DNA of 64,000 bases, from contig JAMWFC010000077.1 of NCBI GenBank assembly GCA_027475525.1, forward strand, positions 1,178,001 to 1,242,000, in the 5' to 3' direction. The notes beneath the pieces are model-generated. The model had not been told where the DNA came from, made no database searches, and worked only from the letters and a program-made list of their open reading frames with translations. Every line of letters begins with the position of its first letter. Position 1 is the stretch's first letter. Below, one piece after another: positions 56,463 to 64,000 of the stretch. The stretch comes from Macrolepiota albuminosa (taxonomy: Eukaryota > Basidiomycota > Agaricomycetes > Agaricales > Agaricaceae). A program made the translations under genes and the position numbers.

Positions 56463-57143
56463 CGGATTCATGCTTGATCATTTTCCAACCCGCCGCCAAG
56501 ACCGATCGTTACTTGTTCTGCGTTTCAATCAGAATCGGAAGTAAGTACTTTCCCTCATAATTAACATAAAATCTAGACAACTCCTCAAACGTGCAATTGC
56601 ACACCGCTCTCCTGACGCCTCACTCGATTCGAGCAGCACTATCTGTCCATTAACAATGTTGGTAATATTAAATGGATCCATGTCTCCTGATCCGCACAAG
56701 AACCTCGGTTCTTACGAGGGCTAGGATGAGACCAAGGTTTCAAATCAAGTCCTTATTCTTGCCTCCTCTCGTGAGCACCAATCACAATACGAAAGAAGCC
56801 TTCTCTATCCATATGTTCAGTTTATTACGCAACTTCCAAGCGCACAGTGATTTCTGTCATTTGGACTTTGACACCTTGGCCAATTCACAAGGGCTGGAAT
56901 CCACCACTCGGAGGTTGCAACTTCTGACAATGAAGAGAAAATCACCCATGGTTAACAGCACGTACTACAGTGTTTACTGCCGGAGATGATAGTATACATG
57001 ATGCGGTAGTTCTGGAAAGTCTAGAAACGCCAAGTAGAAAACAACATAATAAGTGACAAAAACAAAGACCTGAGGTTCTTTCATAGAAAGGAAACCAGGA
57101 AGCCCTGAAGTATTAATCAATCATACAACAATATCATAAACAT
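56463..57143. other. Stretch after element F
   Basis: No supported gene. A 105-residue plus-strand frame (56,672-56,989) has no recognisable domain, and no 3' LTR of F is visible. Confidence 0.5.
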
Positions 57144-58742
57144 TCAACGATAAAACGTCTCCGATCCGCCAGGGTACGGCCGACTAGTCGCATCCCTTTC
57201 GTGCCCAGGAGTCGATCGATTGGAGTCTGTAAACGGATTCTTCGTATCCGCGTCGGTGTTGTAGCCGTATCCATATCCACGATAACCAGGGGGCTTGCTA
57301 TCATATGACTCATCGTGGCCGGGCGGCGGACCAGGAGGCGGAGCATAGTGCGGACGACCATCGTAGGGGTAAAATGGCGGGTTATAATGGTCTGGATAAC
57401 CACTGCCGAATCGGACTTGGTGAGAGGGCGCACGAAATGTGTTGGCAAAGCTGCTCGGGGAGAGGAGTTGACGGTAGTAGGCGAAGGCCACCATGGTGAA
57501 GAGAAAACCGAGGACTAGGGAACGTTAGAAGGATAGGACGGAGGTTATCAACGAGGATGGCGTACTTCCTAATATTATGAGTGCTACTATTTCTGCCCAT
57601 GAGTCGTGGTCCCAAGCCCTACGACACCCTAAAAAAAGAATAAGACAGCGATTGGACAGGAGAAAAGACGATGACACACAAGCATTAGCTTCAGATGGGG
57701 TGAGGTCATGGGCAACGATAGGGCCCCAGAACCCGAACTAAACGGAAGCCAATTCCAGGCAGGAGTCAAACCAAGGGAAAACGGATGCAAGTTAGAATGA
57801 CGTACGTAGACTATTTCCGAGTGAGACACAGTATCTGAGCATTCATTAATCAAATCATTCTAGAGACCGTAAGTTTTTGAACTGGACAACGGAACGGTTA
57901 CGAGGTCACCTTCAATGTAAAGTGGGACACGATTCGCGTCAAACTTGCAGCAACAACGATGAGAGTGGCGAAGGCCATGAGAAAACAGTAGATTCGGGCA
58001 GGCTTAAGACGTTGCTAAAGAAGTCCATGAGGTTCTAATTCCGAAGGAAAGATACCCAACTCACGGTGGCAGCGGTATATATTCCAAAGAGCTTGGGTTA
58101 AAACGTCAGTATCCAGCAGGATACAACATAAGAGAAAAAAGCTCACCCCAATGACGAGAACAGCCATGTACAATACTCCCAGAGCGAGTGAAATGTTGGC
58201 TACTTGCGGTACATTGTCTGCAAATAGATTATTCAACTTTGGAATGATTGACATTAGGTATACGTACGAGCTCTGTCGACGCCAAAATTTCTGAACCACG
58301 AAATCTAGACGAGAAAGTGAGATATTGCTTCCAAAGAGGGAAAACTCCTTACTCCTCTATTGCCAAAGTGCGACTTCAGGATCAACTGAAAGATCGGGAC
58401 TGAAGGGATACGCACGAGATAAGACCAAATAGTCCAGCTAGAAAAGCAGCTGAAGAGAAAATCAGATTGTGCATAAAGAAATGAACCGTATATGAGACTT
58501 ACTGAATATCACAATAGGACGCAGATTCCGTCGATATACTTGTGTGACATAATTATATGATGGTGGTGGATCTAAAATGACGTTAATATCGATTCAGTTC
58601 AAACAGACGATTCTCGCTGTAGAAGCGCCATAGAAAGATTCAATGCTTGCCTGAAACAGGATCCAGATGGTGTGAGAGCTAGCTGTGGCACACAGCGGAT
58701 ATACAAACACTGACCTTGTGGTGGAGGTGGTCTAGAACTCAT
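57144..58742 (-). CDS. Four-TM membrane protein of unknown function (306 aa, 11 exons)
   Basis: Exons: 58715-58742, 58503-58571, 58416-58449, 58264-58304, 58147-58217, 58065-58091, 57910-58014, 57806-57859, 57680-57737, 57566-57628, 57144-57514; total 921 nt, frame closed. A short proline-rich head (MSSRPPPPQ) is followed by YRRNLRPIV and four hydrophobic segments (VIFTAFLAGLFGLIS; ISLALGVLYMAVLVIGLFGIY; IYCFLMAFATLIVVAASLT; IVALIILGILGFLFTMVAFAYY). A polar loop with Cys (NDLINECSD, WCRRAWDHDSW) lies between segments 3 and 4. The tail is Pro/Tyr/Gly-rich (APPPGPPPGHDE). Topology resembles fungal tetraspan proteins. A diverged relative lies divergently next door. Function unknown. Confidence 0.8.
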
Positions 58743-59321
58743 TGATGTTGACTTCAGAACGGTATGAGAGGAAAAGTTGAAAGGAGATGGTGGTGGAAGA
58801 GAAACAAGTGGGTAAAAAAATAAGTGGGCGTCTCGCTGCGGTTTGAGGCGGTGCCTATTGGCACGTTGTCACGTCATTGTTGTCCCTCGATCATAACTGG
58901 TGTAAATGTTCGTCACAATAGGAACAAAGTGAGCCTTCCACGACTTCTGGTGTAAATAGCTGTCAGTTTCTATGTTTAATTGGAGCGGAGTAAATTGCCT
59001 TGGAAGCTGGGATGGCTTGGACAACCATATCAGGTACATCTTTCCGGGTTACGCAGATAAACACGTCTTTATTCTAGTCCAATCACCCTGGCTTCACTGC
59101 TTAGTTTGATGGATAACGGTTCAGAGCATTTTGATGGGCACGAGACTGCTAGTTTGAGGATGGGTCGGCTATCCGCGCATCGCCCTATTTGTTATATGCG
59201 TCAAATAGGGCTTTCCTTGTCCGGAACCATTATTAGTACAGGGAGTGGACATGTTGACACGTCCTCCTCTACAGCTTGTGTGTGAGTCTTTGTTTCCTTC
59301 GATATCATAGAATTGGCTTAG
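58743..59321. promoter_or_regulatory. Divergent promoter region between the two four-TM genes
   Basis: 579 bp separate the two start codons. No factor sites are claimed. It includes an imperfect inverted pair CCCTATTTG...CAAATAGGG (about 59,183-59,211). Confidence 0.5.
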
Positions 59322-60798
59322 ATGTATATCTCCAAGTCGACAACACCGCTTCAGGTTAGTTGATATCCATGGGATGATGGTCGATACTCACTTGTGCGTG
59401 GAATTTGTGATATTGATATAGGTCTGCGACCTGCATCGGTGTCTCGTCCCCGACTACGGTTGCTTCCCGCAGTTGTATCATCACAGCCCAGACTTCGCCA
59501 AGGTCGGTGCATTTGCTGCGCAAGTATATGGAGCCAACTGGAGGAACTTTGTTGTTGCTAGTGGGTTTTGACTCAAATTATTATAGTCCATGTTAATCAT
59601 CCCTGTTTACTTAGTTGCGGCCGTCAATACTTCGATTCATCGCATCGTAAGTCTTCTAATTTAAGATGTTTCCTTTTTTGATCGAAAAAACCGTTGCAGA
59701 GCGGTACATCACTTGTAATTGGTTCTATCATCACTGCTCCTAACACGGTTTTTGTTATTCCGGTGGTCATCCTTCCACGATGCAGCCATCGACCTCCGTC
59801 CGTCAACCGTTTTCAGAGCCTTACTGCTAGATAGACCATATCTCAAAGCTAGCTAAGGTTCCCCTCGCGCTGGGCGCGTTGTACCTCCTTACAGCCCTGA
59901 CTCAGATATTCAGTGCAGTCAGCACTGCCCTGGTACGGTCTTAACGATCGTTTAGCTTTCCTTTCTACAATTTGCGCAGCAACGACCCAAACTAATTCTT
60001 GCATACGTGTACCTCGCCTTCTTTGCTGCACTTCTCATTTCGACGGCAGGCTTCATCAAAGGCGTAGAGTACTTTCTGCTCGCTGTATGTCATGATTCTA
60101 TCCTGCTACCTTAGTCCGGCGATTGAAACTCATGATATGATTGTAGAGGAGGACGTTATTGAGGAGTGTGTGGCGCTTGCTCTAAGTGGCAGCTAGATAT
60201 ACAAGACCATCTCTGTAAGTACTCACTTGTGAGGCAGATCATTGGCTGATGCACATCTCCAGCGAGGCAAGATACACCACGGCGAGATTCCTGGCACTAA
60301 ACTTGCACAAAAAACGTACGTACTTTCGCTGCAATCGTCAATTCCTCTCGTTAACCCTTCATAAATGAAGAATGTCGTATAGTCTGGTCCCACGGCTCTG
60401 TCTCGCAAGTGCTCGGCATCTTTGTCTTTTCTGTCATCCCTGCCGTCTTGTTCTTCCTCCTCGCATACGCATATTACCGGCGAACTACCGACCCGACCCA
60501 TTCCGCATATCTCAATTCCAAGGACGGGGATGTGGCGTATGTCCGTATAGAGGCGTATGCCGACCTCAACGAACCCATGTTAGGTGTACAAAACGACCAC
60601 AGAAATGGCAACGGGAATAGGAATAGTGATTGTGATAGACTGCGCGTCACTACGCCTCGGGTACAGCAGAACCCGGACCAGAATAGGGCGGACACGTTCC
60701 AGCAGTTTGCGTTGATGCATACAGCGAACGACTCGCCCTATGGAGTCACCCCTGGTCCGCCAAGCTATGAGCTTGCGTATGAATATGGGCAAATTTAG
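59322..60798 (+). CDS. Second four-TM membrane protein, related to its neighbour (exons partly resolved)
   Basis: Clear exons: 59322-59354, 59422-59560, 59615-59646. Further coding blocks lie at about 59,853-59,933 (VPLALGALYLLTALTQIF), 59,981-60,084 (AYVYLAFFAALLISTAGFIKG) and about 60,373-60,798 (CRIVWSHGSVSQVLG, then FVFSVIPAVLFFLLAYAYYRR and a polar tail). Order and motifs parallel the 57,144 gene: QVYGANWRNFVVA against QVYRRNLRPIVIF, VIEECVA against LINECSD, CRIVW against CRRAW, AYAYYR against AFAYYR. I could not close the frame around 60,150-60,370, so the gene may be decayed or have a missed exon. Function unknown. Confidence 0.6.
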
Positions 60799-61096
60799 TT
60801 CGAGGGTGCTGGCGGGCCAAGGTGAGCTTTGCGGATGTGCGTGTATATTTTGGCAATGTAAGGTAGTACTTAGATTATAGATGAGAAGTCTATTGAAAGC
60901 TAGGGTATACACTGCAAGATGTCGAAGATAGGTATTGATCACCATATATTGATCGAATACTTGTGAAACCAGTGTGCCGAGGCCGTCGATCGCCCTACGA
61001 TCATGAAAAAAAAGACCTTCAAGCGCAATGGAGATGCAAGTATCTTCATGACCACGGACATACCTCACACTCGCTTTGGTGTAGATATCCAGATCC

Positions 61097-61645
61097 TCAA
61101 ACGTCGGGTACCTCATCTCTTCTCTGAGCACTCGAGTCGCCGGGATCGAGTACGGAATCGTCGCTCACATCACTCCCATGTCCTTTTAAACCACCGTGGC
61201 CAACCAAAGTCTCCGCTATCCAAAGTCACAGTGATTCAATGGTGATTCTCATTTATGGTACGGAGCCTTTCACCTGCATCGAGATACACACCTTAGTAAA
61301 TTCCATATCAACAGACGAAGTTTGCTTCAACCCATGCGACGAATAACATGGATCACTATTGAGATCGGGGAGCAGATGAGGCGCTAGTGGCTCAGCTGGA
61401 AACTGAGGACGACGCAAGTCCAAATGAGTGATTAGCGGATGAAGAATGGTATTTTTTGTCTTCCTGGGGACGCCGTGGTTTTGTCTGCTCGCCACATGTC
61501 TGACGGCAGAACTTGTCTGTCGTTTTAATTGCAGGCGGTCAAAAAAGGCGTAATTCGACATTGAAGAAACACGGTTAGGGTAGGCGTCTATCCGGCGCAA
61601 GACGGAATATGTGCCGACCTTGGGTGGTTCGGGTGGGGATGACAA
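61097..61645 (-). CDS. Small protein of unknown function (158 aa, 2 exons)
   Basis: Exons 61288-61645 and 61097-61215 (donor GTATCT, acceptor TAG); total 477 nt, frame closed. I do not recognise the family. The N-terminus (MSSPPEPPKVGTYSVLRR) is proline-rich, the middle is basic with LHPLITHLDLRRPQFP, and the C-terminus is acidic and Gly-rich (GHGGLKGHGSDVSDDSVLD, ending DEVPDV). No membrane segment or signal peptide is seen. Its 3' end lies about 300 bp from the convergent end of the second four-TM gene. Evidence is frame closure and composition only. Confidence 0.5.
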
Positions 61646-63158
61646 GGCATGAAAGATATGAGCCTAGCAGCACACTATGGGATGCATATCAATAGCGCAT
61701 CCGTACAACTTCTCCGTGGATCGTGTTCAATATTGATCCAAAAGACCAAAGCACGCAACAACCTTTCCTTTAATACAAAAACGCGCATTTCAGCGAAGAA
61801 GCGGCATTTCAGAAGAATTGACCAACCCGCTATGCTACTACTCATTGACAAAGTGCTACGAAGAGAATTATCCAGGAAAACGGCTTCAAGGAAGCCTGTA
61901 CCTGGTACTTCGATGAACCACAAAGTGCGCAGTTGACATAATCTTAGAATGGTATGCTGGATACGGAGAGGAAACTTTGACAGTTGTCACGAAGACTATT
62001 CCTCGACGGCCAGTTTATCACTAGTGATATCATGTTCTTCGTCCTCGCTACGCATTTGGATCCTCTGTCTTTTAGGCACGGACTTCATCCATCTAATCCT
62101 TCTCACTGCGAATGTGTATGATGTAAAGATGATGGGGAGGGACGTCCGAGAATAAATGGTATATTACTTTCACAAGTAGAACTTGGTGTTCCGACAGGCG
62201 AAATGACTAGGTAGTGCGGCTTTGTTCTTACGCCTTCCCTATCATACAAAACTTGATGCTTTAATATTCAAGGTAGTATACGAGCCACGGCGCAAGGAAA
62301 GCTCTTGGAAATGCACGGAGTCGACGGTTTAGTTCATGTGAGTGTTCCAAAGAAACAAAAGAGATCTCACACTTTGTGGGCTTGTGGGCTTGAAGGACAG
62401 GGACTTATCGCGATCGGCGATGGCTGGCCGCCTTGATGTTTTATACTACTCTTTGGTCCTGAACTCTGTGATTGTGAATCAATCTGACCTCACGTCAGGC
62501 GATTCTCCTGAGATGGAATAAATTCCAGTCAAGAGACCCATTCTCCCACTTGGGCGCTTGTATCCTGGGCCAAGGGTCAAAGATGGGAGGAAGGGGATAG
62601 TACGCTGGGTAGACTTCTCTGGTATCACCGATTGAGAAAGTTCTTCCGAATCTTCCCTTGTTCCTTCCATTTCCAGAGATAGGTTGTATTTCTCTGATGT
62701 TTCTCTCTCAGATCTGATATCATCTTCAAATTTCAGAGACCACGGTCTCTCTATCTCCTCAGTATATATTCTAGCTCGCGCGTATATATCATGCTGATGA
62801 TTTCGGTCCTTTCAGGTCCTGTCCAGCATAGTATGCACAGTAGTCTTGCAAGCCAGCCAAAGAAAGTGCTACATTTATGAAATGGGTGACCATATCAAGG
62901 CACAACTCAGCTCTACAAATAAAGGGACAATCAGGAAGATGGCTTGCCCGAGTCACTAGATCCTGATGCGCTGGCCTTGATACCAAGTTATTTTCAATTC
63001 AAAAGTTAAATTTGGTCTGCAGAAGTAATTGTGATTGACACTGGTAGTTATGATCTTGGTAGAGGCTTGACACAACTCCGTTGATCGCGCTACAGGATGG
63101 CCTCAAACTTATAAACCTTTGATGCTTTCGATAATTCGTACAGCAATCTACATTAACC
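61646..63158. other. Intergenic region with short minus-strand coding-like fragments
   Basis: Two minus-strand stretches look compositionally coding: about 62,160-62,008 (ending DITSDKLAVEE) and 62,670-62,479 (63 residues, FLPSLTLGPGYKR). I could not link them into a gene or name a family. Confidence 0.35.
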
Positions 63159-64000
63159 ATGCCAAACATAGAGAGCATTGCTGGACCAACTCTCATAGGC
63201 ATGTACTTAATCAATCAAATCAGCGCAACCTTTATCATGTTCCTCGGATATCTAGTTGGAACGGTCAGCTTTGCGTATGGAACATACCCTATAGTTTGTT
63301 TTTCTTCATCTAACTCCCATAACAGTTTGTTTGGAATTATGTCGGCACAGACAGTGTATTACTTCCGTGCATACCCTGGTGACCATAAGTGCTTGAAAGC
63401 ATTAGTGAGTCTCTTCCCATTGAGTCATTTATGGCTGATTAATGTACATCACAGGTTGCACTGCTTTCGTGAGTTCTATACAACAATCTTATCTGTCTAT
63501 GAATATAAATGCCAAGTTGTAAAAGCATCATGGATAGTGTACATGTGGTTTGCATTATGCAAACAGGGTACATTAACTTCATTCGAGGGAAGATGTCTGG
63601 TAATGGATCAGCATTCTCCCGCACATCATGGTCAGCATAATGCTAGCAACTTTCTGATGATGTTGACCTTGTATTTTTAGGGAAGGTGCAGTAAGTTGCA
63701 GAATGTACTTGATATATAGCCTATTGCAAAAGTTGATATCATTGGCAGCTTCTTTTACTTATGGGTGTGAGTTGTCACCCTTTTTCCTCATTATTCTTAT
63801 TAACATAATTAGCTTGCCATTGCATCGATCGTTCAGAGGTACGCTCGTGTACTGAGTGGCTCATCACCTAGTTTGAGCTTATCATATAATATAAAAAAAA
63901 TTATTAGCTTCTATGCATGGAGGGTATATCGTCGTGAGTGCCATATTATTTGGAACAATATGTCTTACTCATATGCTTTCAGTTAGTATTAGGCATAGAT
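63159..64000 (+). CDS. DUF6534-like multi-pass membrane protein, partial or degenerate
   Basis: It starts with MPNIESIAGPTLIG, typical of the DUF6534-type integral membrane proteins expanded in mushroom-forming fungi. A GT-AG intron at about 63,277-63,330 joins TVSFA to LFGIMSAQTVYYFRAYPGD, the first transmembrane hairpin; another from about 63,402 joins CLKAL to VALL. Beyond 63,475 I cannot follow the family pattern and the window ends, so it may be truncated, highly split, or a pseudogene. Function of the family is unknown. Confidence 0.45.

Larger units (their letters stand above)
55215..56540 (+). mobile_element. Truncated Ty1/copia element F (5' LTR, PBS, Gag)
   Basis: LTR 55,215-55,379, then a PBS and a 328-residue Gag frame. 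No integrase, RT or 3' LTR is found downstream, so the element is deleted after Gag. Confidence 0.85.

Noticed and set aside
56540..56670. Possible 3' LTR of element F ending ATTAACA at about 56,656
   Set aside because: Only the last few bases resemble the 5' LTR end and no matching target duplication is present.
60580..61131. Minus-strand 183-residue frame
   Set aside because: It overlaps the last exon of the right-hand four-TM gene and the second exon of the small gene in another frame; no domain.
1..64000. CRISPR arrays, tRNA or rRNA genes, bacterial-type terminators
   Set aside because: No regularly spaced repeats, no cloverleaf with A and B boxes, and the window is clearly eukaryotic.

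Overview
The window comes from a filamentous fungus, almost certainly a basidiomycete of the Agaricomycetes type. The host genes are split by many short (about 50-60 nt) GT-AG introns, and the gene set is eukaryotic (TOF1/Timeless, RPL34, GPI11/PIG-F, PHO13-type phosphatase, PBDC1/CHP1). The retroelements, F-box, bZIP and four-TM proteins are of kinds common in mushroom-forming fungi. I could not assign a genus. I saw no tRNA, rRNA, CRISPR array or bacterial-style operon. All exon models were built by eye from splice signals, frame closure and family knowledge.

Region 1 (1-23.2 kb) is a retrotransposon graveyard. On the minus strand lie a 3'-truncated Ty3/gypsy relic B (1-2.9 kb) and a second gypsy relic A (2.9-8.6 kb). 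A is head-to-head with a plus-strand chromodomain gypsy element C (8.8-14.5 kb). C is followed by a long accessory reading frame (14.7-17.4 kb) that is distantly related to the N-terminal extension of the A Gag, then by a short LTR (17,789-17,962). A complete but dead Ty1/copia element D (minus strand, 18,480-23,245) follows, with two LTRs and a perfect GGACA target-site duplication.

Region 2 (24.4-31.3 kb) is a host gene block: an F-box protein (-), PBDC1/CHP1 (-), a GRE2-like short-chain dehydrogenase (-), and a divergently transcribed Myb/SANT protein (+).

Region 3 (31.6-37.6 kb) is a young copia element E with two identical 272-bp LTRs and an ATGCC duplication. It is itself interrupted by a 1,070-bp solo LTR. 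E sits 159 bp upstream of the TOF1 start codon.

Region 4 (37.7-53 kb) holds host genes: TOF1 (11 exons), a bZIP factor, a transaldolase-like protein that appears to lack the catalytic lysine, a PHO13-type phosphatase convergent with GPI11, and RPL34.

Region 5 (53-64 kb) holds a hairpin repeat cluster, a truncated copia element F with an intact Gag frame, two divergent related four-TM membrane proteins, a small unknown gene, and a DUF6534-like membrane protein running off the right end.

The host genes are mostly unrelated housekeeping and regulatory genes, not a metabolic cluster. The unifying theme is repeated retroelement insertion and mutation. Nearly every nonsense or active-site change in the elements can be explained by a C:G to T:A transition.
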